This document shows, piece by piece, positions 1 through 5,604 of a stretch of DNA of 7,926 nt. The translations under genes were made by a program, and so were the position numbers. The stretch lies in contig CAMNMO010000122.1 of assembly GCA_946544695.1 (NCBI GenBank), positions 1 to 7,926 of the forward strand, in the 5' to 3' direction. Position 1 is the stretch's first letter. Each line of letters opens with the position of its first letter. The notes beneath the pieces are model-generated. The model was not told where the DNA came from and searched no databases. It saw only the letters and a list, made by a program, of their open reading frames with translations. The stretch is from an uncultured Ruminococcus sp. (GTDB taxonomy: Bacteria; Bacillota; Clostridia; Oscillospirales; Ruminococcaceae).

Positions 1-626
1 CGTCATCACCTGTACATCTTCTGCTGGCTTATGAAATGGCAGAGGGGCTTGGGGTAAAGAACAAGGCAGACTTTCTGCTTGGTGCGATAGCCCCCGACTG
101 TGTCAATTACGGCATGGAACAGGCAAGTGAGGAAGTGCGTTACAAGGCGCACATACGTGACCGTGACTATGACATCTGGAAACAGCAGCTAAAGGACTTT
201 GCAAAAGAGAATGCCGCTTGTTATGAGGGCAGTGAAGATTTTCTGCGTGGGTATCTGTTCCACTGCTGGAGCGATATAGCGTGGGACGAAGCTGTTCAGC
301 CGAAGATATTTGAATTTCTTGGGACGCTTGGCTACGGCTATGATGACATGACAGCGCAGAAGTGGCAGGAACTGTACCGATTCAACAGCGTGGTCACGAA
401 GGATACGAGGTATGAAGAATGCAGGCGTCTGGTGCTTGCGGGGAAAGCGAAGGCGACTGCGGGCTGTGATGCAGACCTTATTATGCGGTATGCCGAATAT
501 GTTGTGAAGGATTACCGTGACAAGATAATAGAAGAACAGCCGTTGTTTTTGAATGGGGAGCATATAACTGCGACGATAAGACAGATGGATACAGCGGGTT
601 ACAGTGATGAACTGAGGAAGCTGTAA
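1..626 (+). CDS. Zinc-dependent phospholipase C-like protein (5' end outside window)
   Basis: The reading frame is open from the window edge (first full codon at 3) to TAA at 624-626. The residues before the first ATG (position 36) read SSPVHLLLAYE and continue the protein smoothly. The true start is therefore probably a few codons outside the window and the ATG at 36 is internal. The layout fits the zinc-dependent phospholipase C-like family of Clostridia: an N-terminal VH motif (His codon 15-17), FLLGAIAPD (Asp codon 96-98), a His in AHIRD (150-152), and GYLFHCWSD with His (261-263) and Asp (273-275). These are the expected metal ligands. I see no signal peptide in the visible part. The substrate is unknown, and many family members are annotated only by this fold. 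The next gene starts 69 nt downstream on the same strand. Family assignment is from motif recognition only. Confidence 0.72.
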   Translation, partial: SSPVHLLLAYEMAEGLGVKNKADFLLGAIAPDCVNYGMEQASEEVRYKAHIRDRDYDIWKQQLKDFAKENAACYEGSEDFLRGYLFHCWSDIAWDEAVQPKIFEFLGTLGYGYDDMTAQKWQELYRFNSVVTKDTRYEECRRLVLAGKAKATAGCDADLIMRYAEYVVKDYRDKIIEEQPLFLNGEHITATIRQMDTAGYSDELRKL

Positions 627-628
627 GA

Positions 629-680
629 GAAAAGTAACTTTTCGCTTTACGTGCCGCTTGCGGCTTATTTATAATTTTTA
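629..680 (+). terminator. Dyad and weak terminator-like hairpin after the phospholipase-like gene
   Basis: A perfect 15-bp dyad, GAAAAGT-A-ACTTTTC (629-643), starts three bases after the stop codon. It is followed by a GC-rich hairpin, GCCG-CTTG-CGGC (653-664), and an interrupted T-rich tract (665-680). The hairpin stem is only 4 bp, so termination would be weak and read-through into the next genes is possible. A TATAAT at 670-675 with a poor -35 (TTTACG at 646-651, 18-bp spacer) could be a promoter, but its start site would fall at the ribosome binding site. I give that little weight. Confidence 0.3.
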
Positions 681-695
681 CGGAGATGATTTTTT

Positions 696-1055
696 ATGTT
701 CAATTTATTGGCTAATGATGTTACCATCACTATGCAGAATGTCTATACCCCTTTCCCGATCGGTATGCACCTTGTTTTCTGCATAATCGCTACGATAGTT
801 TACGGCATTCAGTTCATAAGCAAGAAGTCTTTGCATTATCTGCTGCTGCTGCTTGCCTGCGATGCTACTTTTATTACGCAGATAAATACTTCCAAGCCCG
901 TTATAACCGCACTTTTCTTCGTTGAGATGGCACTGCTTATCGGCGCAGCTGTTTTCTCTTTCAAGTACAACAAAGCGCTTAAAGCCAAGTCTGCCGAAAA
1001 GTCAAAAGCACCCAAGCAGAAGGCTGATGCGGTAGACAGCGCTTTTGAGGACTGA
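696..1055 (+). CDS. Small three-helix membrane protein, unknown function
   Basis: A 119-residue protein that I do not recognise. Three hydrophobic segments are clear at about residues 22-41, 45-61 and 68-89. A lysine- and alanine-rich tail (about 90-119) follows and ends acidic (AFED). By the positive-inside rule the tail, and the KK at 43-44, would tend to face the cytoplasm, which leaves the membrane topology ambiguous. There is no signal-peptide cleavage site. The start is supported by GGAG at 682-685, 10 nt before the ATG. The stop (1053-1055) is only 3 nt before the start codon of the hydroxyacid dehydrogenase, so the two genes are probably co-transcribed and translationally coupled. This suggests a shared physiological role, but no function can be read from the sequence. 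Composition resembles its neighbours, with no sign of transfer. Confidence 0.75.
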   Translation: MFNLLANDVTITMQNVYTPFPIGMHLVFCIIATIVYGIQFISKKSLHYLLLLLACDATFITQINTSKPVITALFFVEMALLIGAAVFSFKYNKALKAKSAEKSKAPKQKADAVDSAFED

Positions 1056-1058
1056 ACC

Positions 1059-2015
1059 ATGAAGTTGGTTATACTTGACAGCGAAACTGTCTCCCGTGGG
1101 GGAGATGTCAGCCTTGAAAGCATAACTTCTCAGGCTGAAACTAAGGTATACGGTTATACACCCAACGAGGAGGTCGCTGATAAGATAGGTGACGCTGATG
1201 CGGTCATCTGCAACAAATGCCTTATCACGGATGAGGTGTTCAACAGCTGTCCGAATCTGAAATATGTGGGGCTGTTTGCGACGGGATACAATAATGTTGA
1301 TCTGGATTCTGCCACAAGACACGGTGCTGTGGTGTGCAATGTCCCTGCCTATTCCACCGATTCGGTGGCGCAGCACACATTTGCGCTGATACTCAACCAT
1401 TTCAATAAGATACGTGAGTATGCCGACACTGTCGATAACGGTGACTGGGTAAACTACAAGCTGTTCACCTATTTCTATATACCGACCTATGAACTGAAGG
1501 GCATGACCATAGGTATAGTGGGCTATGGCAGCATAGGCAGGCGTGTGGCTGAGATAGCAAGGGTGTTCGGCATGAATGTCATAACATACACCCGTTCGCC
1601 CGAAAAAGTGGGTGACGGTGTGCGTGCGGTAAGCTTTGATGAGCTTCTGCGTGAAAGTGATGTGGTGACTATGCATTGCCCGCTGACAGAACAGACTAAG
1701 GAACTTATCAACAGGGAAGCGCTCGGTAAGATGAAGAAAACGGCATACTTTGTAAACACAGCCAGGGGCGGAGTAGTCAACGAAGCTGACTTGGCGTGGG
1801 CGCTCAATGAAGGTGTCATAGCGGGCGCAGGCATCGACACGCTGACTTTTGAGCCTATGCGTGAGGACTGTGCACTCAGGGGGGCGAAGAACATCACCAT
1901 TACCCCGCACATAGCATGGGCACCCAAGCAGACGAGAGAACGTTTGCTCGAGACCGTCAGCGAGAACCTGAGCAGATGGCATAAAGGTGACCCCATAAAC
2001 GTGGTAAACCGTTAA
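1059..2015 (+). CDS. D-2-hydroxyacid dehydrogenase (glycerate/hydroxypyruvate reductase-like)
   Basis: A full-length member (318 residues) of the D-isomer-specific 2-hydroxyacid dehydrogenases, cytosolic enzymes that interconvert 2-oxoacids and D-2-hydroxyacids using NAD(P)H. The dinucleotide fold shows GYGSIG at residues 155-160. The catalytic set is complete: Arg236 in NTARGG, Glu265 in FEP and His284 in TPHIAW. The substrate loop KYVGLFATGYNNVD (68-81) resembles glycerate dehydrogenase/hydroxypyruvate reductase (HprA/GRHPR) more than D-lactate dehydrogenase, but substrate cannot be fixed from sequence. At the end of the second beta strand, where NAD-specific members carry Asp, this protein has Thr178-Arg179-Ser180, which suggests NADP(H) use. 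The ribosome binding site GAGG (1047-1050) lies inside the upstream membrane-protein gene, 8 nt before the ATG. The gene ends at a hairpin terminator five bases downstream. Confidence 0.9.
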   Translation: MKLVILDSETVSRGGDVSLESITSQAETKVYGYTPNEEVADKIGDADAVICNKCLITDEVFNSCPNLKYVGLFATGYNNVDLDSATRHGAVVCNVPAYSTDSVAQHTFALILNHFNKIREYADTVDNGDWVNYKLFTYFYIPTYELKGMTIGIVGYGSIGRRVAEIARVFGMNVITYTRSPEKVGDGVRAVSFDELLRESDVVTMHCPLTEQTKELINREALGKMKKTAYFVNTARGGVVNEADLAWALNEGVIAGAGIDTLTFEPMREDCALRGAKNITITPHIAWAPKQTRERLLETVSENLSRWHKGDPINVVNR

Positions 2016-2019
2016 CAGC

Positions 2020-2049
2020 AAAAAAAGCGTCGGGAACCGACGCTTTTTT
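2020..2049. terminator. Bidirectional terminator between convergent genes
   Basis: The hairpin GCGTCGG-GAA-CCGACGC (2027-2043) is flanked by seven A (2020-2026) and six T (2044-2049), so it works as an intrinsic terminator on both strands. It lies between the hydroxyacid dehydrogenase stop (2015) and the metK stop (2074, minus strand) and can end both transcripts. Confidence 0.92.
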
Positions 2050-2073
2050 GTTATGTAATATTATAAAGTCATA

Positions 2074-3255
2074 TCAGCCGAGCTCAGCTACTGCCTTCTT
2101 GATATCCTCAGCCTTGTCTGTGCGCTCCCATGCCACGCCCAGATCTTCTCTGCCCATGTGACCGTAAGCAGATAACTGCTTGTACTGAGGCTTTCTCAGG
2201 TCAAGCATATCTATTATAGCTGCGGGTCTCAGATCGAACAGCTTGGTAACAGCTTCGCTCAGCTTTTCGTCGCTGACCTTGCCTGTGCCGAAGGTGTCTA
2301 CCAGTATGGATACGGGATTTGCAACACCTATCGCATAAGCAAGCTCGACTTCGCACTTGCTTGCAAGACCTGCTGCCACGATGTTCTTAGCCACATATCT
2401 TGCTGCATAAGCCGCAGAACGGTCCACCTTCGTGGGGTCCTTGCCCGAGAAGCATCCGCCGCCGTGTCTTGCATATCCGCCGTAAGTATCAACTATTATC
2501 TTTCTGCCTGTCAGTCCGCTGTCGCCCTGAGGTCCGCCAATAACGAACCTGCCTGTCGGGTTTACGAAATATGTGGTGTTCTCATCAAGCAGACCCGCAG
2601 GTATAACATGCTTGATGACCTTCTCGATGATGTCAGCCCTGATCTGCTCCAGCGATACCTTTGCATCGTGCTGTGACGATACAACGACGGCATCGACTCT
2701 TGCGGGCTTGCCGTCAATGTATTCTACCGTTACCTGTGTCTTGCCGTCAGGTCTCAGGTAGGGCAGTGCGCCGTTCTTGCGGACTTCTGTCAGTCTCAGC
2801 GCCAGCTTGTGTGCCAGCGAGATCGGCAGCGGCATCAGTTCGGGGGTCTCGTCGCAGGCATAACCGAACATTATGCCCTGATCGCCCGCACCTGTGTCAA
2901 ATGCGTTCTCCTCTCTGCCCTCAAGCGCATTGTCAACGCCCATCGCAATGTCGGGAGACTGCTTGTCGATGGTGGTGAAAACAGAGCAGGTGTGACCGTC
3001 AAAGCCGTATTTAGCTCTGTCATAGCCTATCTCAACTACTGTGTCACGGACTATCTGGGGGATATCCACCTGTGCTTTGGTGGTTATCTCGCCCATGCAC
3101 ATTACCATACCTGTTGTGGTGACAGTTTCGCAAGCCACACGGGAATAGGGATCCTGTTCGAGCATAGCATCGAGGATCGCATCGGAGATACGGTCGCAGA
3201 TCTTGTCGGGGTGACCTTCTGTCACCGACTCAGAAGTAAAAAGAAATCTTGACAT
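2074..3255 (-). CDS. metK: S-adenosylmethionine synthetase
   Basis: MetK makes S-adenosylmethionine from methionine and ATP, releasing phosphate and pyrophosphate. It is a cytosolic homotetramer in known bacteria and the source of the cell's methyl donor. The 393-residue length is typical. Family signatures are all present: GHPDK at residues 14-18 near the N-terminus, the hexapeptide region GAGDQGIMFGY (122-132), and the P-loop-like GGGCFSGKDPTKVDRS (265-280), with Cys where many homologues have Ala. The ATG at 3253-3255 is supported by AAAGGAGG ending 7 nt upstream and by the exact fit of the N-terminus (MSRFLFTSESVTEGHPDK) to the family. Transcription starts more than 200 nt upstream and passes a SAM-I riboswitch, so the product represses its own synthesis. 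The gene converges with the hydroxyacid dehydrogenase and is monocistronic. Confidence 0.98.
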   Translation of the reverse strand: MSRFLFTSESVTEGHPDKICDRISDAILDAMLEQDPYSRVACETVTTTGMVMCMGEITTKAQVDIPQIVRDTVVEIGYDRAKYGFDGHTCSVFTTIDKQSPDIAMGVDNALEGREENAFDTGAGDQGIMFGYACDETPELMPLPISLAHKLALRLTEVRKNGALPYLRPDGKTQVTVEYIDGKPARVDAVVVSSQHDAKVSLEQIRADIIEKVIKHVIPAGLLDENTTYFVNPTGRFVIGGPQGDSGLTGRKIIVDTYGGYARHGGGCFSGKDPTKVDRSAAYAARYVAKNIVAAGLASKCEVELAYAIGVANPVSILVDTFGTGKVSDEKLSEAVTKLFDLRPAAIIDMLDLRKPQYKQLSAYGHMGREDLGVAWERTDKAEDIKKAVAELG

Positions 3256-3278
3256 ATTGTTTCCTCCTTTGAAACAAT
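3256..3278 (-). promoter_or_regulatory. metK ribosome binding site inside a perfect hairpin loop
   Basis: Read on the minus strand, the 8-nt arms ATTGTTTC and GAAACAAT are perfectly complementary and enclose the 7-nt loop AAAGGAG, the core of the Shine-Dalgarno sequence. The 3' arm ends exactly against the ATG. The hairpin would either present the Shine-Dalgarno sequence in an exposed loop or, if stable, hinder ribosome entry at the start codon. The pairing is seen directly; the regulatory role is inferred. Confidence 0.75.
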
Positions 3279-3338
3279 GGCGGAAAGGCGGGGTGTGCCT
3301 GACCGCAAAAAACTGTTGTGTACGTTAAATCAACAGCC

Positions 3339-3370
3339 AAAAAAAGCTCTCACCCCGAAGAATGAGAGCC
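3339..3370 (-). terminator. Intrinsic terminator of the metK SAM riboswitch
   Basis: On the minus strand a 10-bp stem (GCTCTCA plus TTC, pairing with GGG plus TGAGAGC) is capped by a UUCG tetraloop closed by C-G (loop 3356-3359). Seven U (3339-3345) follow. It lies 18 nt after the aptamer and ends transcription before metK when SAM is bound. About 80 nt of leader follow before the ATG, including a CTGTTG/CAACAG dyad (3313-3336). Confidence 0.95.
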
Positions 3371-3388
3371 GTTACATTTTAAACAATT

Positions 3389-3492
3389 CCCCATCTTTCG
3401 GAAAATAACCGCAGGATTTGGCACCTTGACGAGAAAAACTCACAGGTTGCCGGGCTTCACAGGGCCTGATCCCTCCACCACTCTTGATAAGG
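3389..3492 (-). promoter_or_regulatory. SAM-I (S-box) riboswitch aptamer controlling metK
   Basis: The minus strand carries the conserved SAM-I core in order: CUUAUCAAGAG at the 5' side, GGUGGAGGGA (3470-3479), GGCCC-UGUGAAGCCCGGCAACC, AAGGUGCC (3420-3427), AAAUCCUGCGG (3409-3419) and GAAAGAUGGGG. Helix P1 is CCUUAUC (3486-3492) with GAUGGGG (3389-3395), including two G-U pairs. An antiterminator is visible: GAAAGAUGGGG (3389-3399) can pair with UCUCAUUCUUC (3357-3367), 10 of 11 positions counting G-U. It uses both the 3' strand of P1 and the 5' half of the terminator, so it is incompatible with either. SAM binding stabilises P1, frees the terminator and turns metK off. Mechanism is established for the family; the pairings are read from this sequence. 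Confidence 0.97.
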
Positions 3493-3512
3493 CTATTTAA
3501 TTTAACGAATCT

Positions 3513-3541
3513 ATTATACACCATTTTTCTCTATATGTCAA
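3513..3541 (-). promoter_or_regulatory. SigA-type promoter for metK
   Basis: On the minus strand a perfect -35 TTGACA (3536-3541) and a perfect -10 TATAAT (3513-3518) are separated by 17 bp. The expected start is near 3506, about 14 nt before the first aptamer helix, which is the right position for an S-box leader. Confidence 0.93.
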
Positions 3542-3649
3542 CAGTTTCAGCAAAATTTTCACACACGGGTCAAAAATGCAGGAAAGACTGCAAAAATGGC
3601 TGACAGAATGAGGATAATAAACGGTCGGTGCAGGCAAAAGATGTACAGC

Positions 3650-3675
3650 GTCCTTTGGCAGTGTGCCAAATGGAC
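3650..3675. repeat. Inverted repeat in the metK/tRNA intergenic region
   Basis: GTCC-TTTGGCA-GTG-TGCCAAA-T-GGAC gives an 11-bp stem with a single bulged T (3671) and a 3-nt loop. It lies about 110 bp upstream of the metK -35 and 70 bp upstream of the tRNA -35, between divergent promoters. It has no T-tract on either strand, so a protein-binding dyad is more likely than a terminator. No known operator was recognised. Nothing else in 3545-3740 looks like a gene. Confidence 0.5.
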
Positions 3676-3745
3676 AGAAGAACATTGCGATTTTTAAATA
3701 TTTTTAAACAAAAAATCAAATGTTTGGAAAGTCTCAAAAAACCTC

Positions 3746-3774
3746 TTGACAAATGTGTTTTTGCGTGATATAAT
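3746..3774 (+). promoter_or_regulatory. Promoter of the tRNA cluster
   Basis: A perfect TTGACA (3746-3751) and TATAAT (3769-3774) with a 17-bp spacer, as expected for a strong stable-RNA promoter. A TTGACT/AGTCAA hairpin (3783-3801) lies in the short leader before tRNA-Gly and may mark a processing site. Confidence 0.93.
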
Positions 3775-3811
3775 AGACAACGTTGACTGAGAGAAAGTCA
3801 ATGACCGAACT

Positions 3812-3882
3812 GCGGGTGTAGTTCAGTGGTAGAACTCCAGCCTTCCAAGCTGGCCATGTGGGTTCGATTCCCATCACCCGCT
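3812..3882 (+). tRNA. tRNA-Gly (anticodon UCC)
   Basis: A complete cloverleaf of 71 nt. The acceptor GCGGGTG pairs with CACCCGC, the anticodon stem CCAGC with GCTGG, and the loop CTTCCAA gives anticodon UCC (3844-3846), reading GGA and GGG. The discriminator is U73, usual for bacterial tRNA-Gly. CCA is not encoded; T residues follow directly. First gene of a three-tRNA transcript. Confidence 0.97.
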
Positions 3883-3909
3883 TTTTACTGCTGAATCTAA
3901 GCAGTGTAT

Positions 3910-3983
<74 letters not shown>

Positions 3984-3987
3984 TTAT

Positions 3988-4062
3988 GGTGGGTATAGCG
4001 TAGTTGGTTAACGCGTCAGATTGTGGTCCTGAAGACCGAGGGTTCGAATCCCTCTACCCACC
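3988..4062 (+). tRNA. tRNA-His (anticodon GUG)
   Basis: A 75-nt cloverleaf including the encoded extra G at -1 (3988) opposite C73 (4062), the hallmark of bacterial tRNA-His. The acceptor is GTGGGTA/TACCCAC. Anticodon GUG is at 4023-4025 in loop TTGTGGT. The last pair of the anticodon stem, A31 (4020) with C39 (4028), is a mismatch; the other four pairs are good. The T-arm is GAGGG-TTCGAAT-CCCTC. CCA is not encoded. It begins 4 nt after tRNA-Arg. Confidence 0.97.
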
Positions 4063-4089
4063 CTATATCGAATACCCCCTATTTTGTTT

Positions 4090-4115
4090 AGTCCGCTTTG
4101 CGGGCTTATTTTTTT
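4090..4115 (+). terminator. Terminator of the tRNA cluster (first of two)
   Basis: The hairpin AGTCCGC-TTT-GCGGGCT (4090-4106, one G-U pair) is followed by TATTTTTTT. It lies 27 nt after tRNA-His. Confidence 0.85.
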
Positions 4116-4139
4116 GTCTTTTTGGGGACACTGTTTCAG

Positions 4140-4166
4140 GCATGCCGTTAGTGGCATGCTTTTTTT
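4140..4166 (+). terminator. Second, tandem terminator
   Basis: A perfect 7-bp stem GCATGCC/GGCATGC with loop GTTAGT (4147-4152) and seven T (4160-4166). It is a backup to the terminator 25 nt upstream and insulates the kinase-like gene from tRNA transcription. The 220 nt that follow, up to the dyad at 4386, are AT-rich and show no gene. Confidence 0.88.
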
Positions 4167-4385
4167 ATATCTGAATGGTGCAGTTCTTCCCAAGACAGGT
4201 CACTGTGTTTGCCGCAGCCTGACCGTACAATTTGGGCTTTGCAGTTTTTTCTATAATTTTTGCACTTATTTCAACCCTTTTTTGCCCTCGATTTGCTCGT
4301 CTTTTCCCGATTTTGCTGCCTCTCAATTTGTCTATTGATAAAATGCACAAAATATTTTTACTAAATTTGTGAAAGATTTTTCGGA

Positions 4386-4421
4386 TTTTTTGTGTACAAA
4401 ACACAAAAAATGTGTTATAAT
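4386..4421 (+). promoter_or_regulatory. Promoter of the kinase-like gene with an inverted repeat over the -35 region
   Basis: The -10 is a perfect TATAAT (4416-4421). With a 17-bp spacer the -35 is TGTACA (4393-4398), 4 of 6 matches. A perfect 10-bp inverted repeat, TTTTTTGTGT (4386-4395) and ACACAAAAAA (4401-4410) with spacer ACAAA, covers the -35 and most of the spacer. A protein bound there would compete with RNA polymerase. The expected start is near 4428, giving a leader of about 26 nt. Promoter confidence is good; the operator role is inferred. Confidence 0.72.
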
Positions 4422-4453
4422 ATATCCAGTCCACAAGAAGGGAGCGATGCTTC

Positions 4454-5089
4454 ATGAAGTCTATTATTACTATCAGCCGTGAATTCGGCAGCGGCGGTCG
4501 TGAGATCGGCCGTACACTTGCTAAGGATCTTGATATTCCTTTCTATGATAAGGAGCTTCTTGAAATGGCTTCCAAAGACAGCGGTATCTGTGAGGAGCTG
4601 TTCGTTAAAAATGATGAAAGTTACACCAACAGTTTCCTGTTCTCGCTCGTCATGGGCACTTACCCCGTTTCGGCGGACGGCAGGATCAACCCCGATCTTC
4701 CGCTGAACCACAAGATCTTCCTTGCGCAGTTTGATACTATAAGAAAACTGGGCGATCAGGGTCCCTGCGTTATTGTCGGCAGATGTGCTGACTATGTGCT
4801 GAAGGATAACCCGAATGTTATCGACTTTTTCCTGACAGGTGACATGCACGATAAAAAGGCACGTATACTTGGCAGATATGACATTGAGAAGGACAAGGTC
4901 GAGGACTTCATAAAGAAGACCGACAAACGGCGTGCTTCCTATTACAATTATTACACCGACCAGAAGTGGGGCGCAGCGCCTAACTTCGACCTGTGCATAA
5001 ACACGTCCAAAACGGGCATTGCAGGTGCGGTGGAACTGATGAAGGCTTACATTGATATCAGGGAGAAATACATATCGGGTAAGCAATAA
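4454..5089 (+). CDS. Cytidylate kinase-like protein
   Basis: A 211-residue P-loop protein of the cytidylate kinase-like family common in Firmicutes. Residues 4-23 (IITISREFGSGGREIGRTLA) carry the family's P-loop variant GSGGREIG. PCVIVGRCADYVL (104-116) is the conserved central strand and helix, and KKTDKRRASYYNYYTD (154-169) is the Arg/Tyr-rich lid. Relatives of the Cmk type phosphorylate CMP and dCMP. This branch is distinct from the main Cmk, so its true substrate is uncertain; housekeeping Cmk may be encoded elsewhere. The ATG is supported by AAGGGAG (4437-4443), 10 nt upstream. The gene has its own promoter and a strong terminator and appears monocistronic. It is cytosolic, with no signal peptide or membrane segment. 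Confidence 0.88.
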   Translation: MKSIITISREFGSGGREIGRTLAKDLDIPFYDKELLEMASKDSGICEELFVKNDESYTNSFLFSLVMGTYPVSADGRINPDLPLNHKIFLAQFDTIRKLGDQGPCVIVGRCADYVLKDNPNVIDFFLTGDMHDKKARILGRYDIEKDKVEDFIKKTDKRRASYYNYYTDQKWGAAPNFDLCINTSKTGIAGAVELMKAYIDIREKYISGKQ

Positions 5090-5133
5090 CTATCGACATT
5101 CATGTTTTTAATTCATTTTACTTTCCTTACTAC

Positions 5134-5171
5134 AAAGGGGTGCTCGTCGGGAGACGGGCGCCTTTTTGTTT
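5134..5171 (+). terminator. Strong terminator after the kinase-like gene
   Basis: A long stem from AAAGGGG through TGCTCGTC (5134-5148) pairs with GACGGGCGCC plus TTTTT (5153-5167), including several G-U pairs. It is capped by the GNRA-type tetraloop GGGA (5149-5152) and followed by TTTTTGTTT. It lies 44 nt after the stop codon. Confidence 0.92.
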
Positions 5172-5500
5172 GTGCTGAAAAGGGGAGCGGTGCAGCAAAG
5201 TCCCCCGATATGGCAAACGGCAGACAGCCTTGAATGAGTGTGGGCTTTTACAGCGCAATGGTCGGTGTCGGTTTGCATAGATAAGCTGTGACGGTAAAAT
5301 AAGTCATGTAAAACAAGATATACCCATTGCTTGCCTTTATATGGAGCTTCACAGTCGCAGCGGCGGACTTTGCAGCCTTGCGGCAGAAACGGTGCAGGCG
5401 TCGTAATGCCCGAAAATACAGGGAGACAGCCTGTCTTTGCACGGCTGTGCAACTAGTGAATGGTAAATGACGGAAATCTTGCATTAATGTTAAATATGCA
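5172..5500. other. Non-coding stretch with no supported gene; possible decayed or repeated sequence
   Basis: About 330 nt. Open frames exist on the minus strand (5108-5452 and 5248-5484), but they lack a good ribosome binding site, overlap each other in different frames, one runs into the upstream terminator, and the predicted proteins are Cys/His-rich without domain-like pattern. Composition differs from both flanks: GC-richer than the AT-rich promoter region that follows. Small hairpins are visible: ACAGG/CCTGT (5418-5434) and TTGCAC-GGCT-GTGCAA (5437-5452). A dispersed intergenic repeat, a gene remnant or an unrecognised small RNA are all possible. Confidence 0.4.
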
Positions 5501-5502
5501 CC

Positions 5503-5514
5503 AAAGTTAACTTT
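5503..5514. repeat. Perfect 12-bp palindrome AAAGTTAACTTT
   Basis: A perfect dyad about 140 bp upstream of the -35 of the hydrogenase-type operon. It is the first of several dyads in this control region. It contains TTAAC half-sites like those of Rex operators but not the full Rex spacing, so no regulator is assigned. Confidence 0.4.
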
Positions 5515-5551
5515 ATGTTACTCTGTCAACGGTCTGTTTGAAAACGTTTGC

Positions 5552-5590
5552 GTTAGTTACAACTAACCAAATTACTTTCAACTAACCAAA
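5552..5590. repeat. Cluster of AACTAAC/GTTAGTT elements upstream of the hydC-type gene
   Basis: GTTAGTT-AC-AACTAAC (5552-5567) is a perfect 7-bp inverted repeat with a 2-bp spacer. Its right arm belongs to an 11-bp direct repeat, AACTAACCAAA, found at 5561-5571 and again at 5580-5590, a period of 19 bp or nearly two helical turns. A further GTTAGTT at 5689-5695 falls at the predicted transcription start. Helical phasing and placement around a promoter fit a transcription factor array. The regulator is unknown. Confidence 0.55.
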
Positions 5591-5604
5591 CAATTTGCGT
5601 AAAA

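Noticed and set aside
1002..2021. Minus-strand open frame of 339 codons
   Set aside because: It is antisense to the clear hydroxyacid dehydrogenase gene, runs through the terminator, and its protein has no domain pattern.
3567..3592. TGCAG/CTGCA hairpin as a minus-strand terminator
   Set aside because: The stem is only 5 bp and lies upstream of the metK promoter, with no gene to terminate.
3650..3675. Sigma-54 type promoter (TGGCAC on the minus strand)
   Set aside because: The TTGC element at the required spacing is missing.
4231..4257. TATAAT at 4252-4257 as an alternative kinase promoter
   Set aside because: The best -35 (TTTGGG) is at a 15-bp spacing and matches poorly; the promoter at 4393-4421 is better placed.
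4415..5086. Minus-strand open frame of 223 codons
   Set aside because: It mirrors the cytidylate kinase-like gene almost exactly, has no ribosome binding site of note, and would end inside the kinase promoter.
5108..5484. Two minus-strand open frames (114 and 78 codons)
   Set aside because: They overlap in different frames, have no good ribosome binding site, one runs through the kinase terminator, and the peptides look like random translation. Kept only as a non-coding island.
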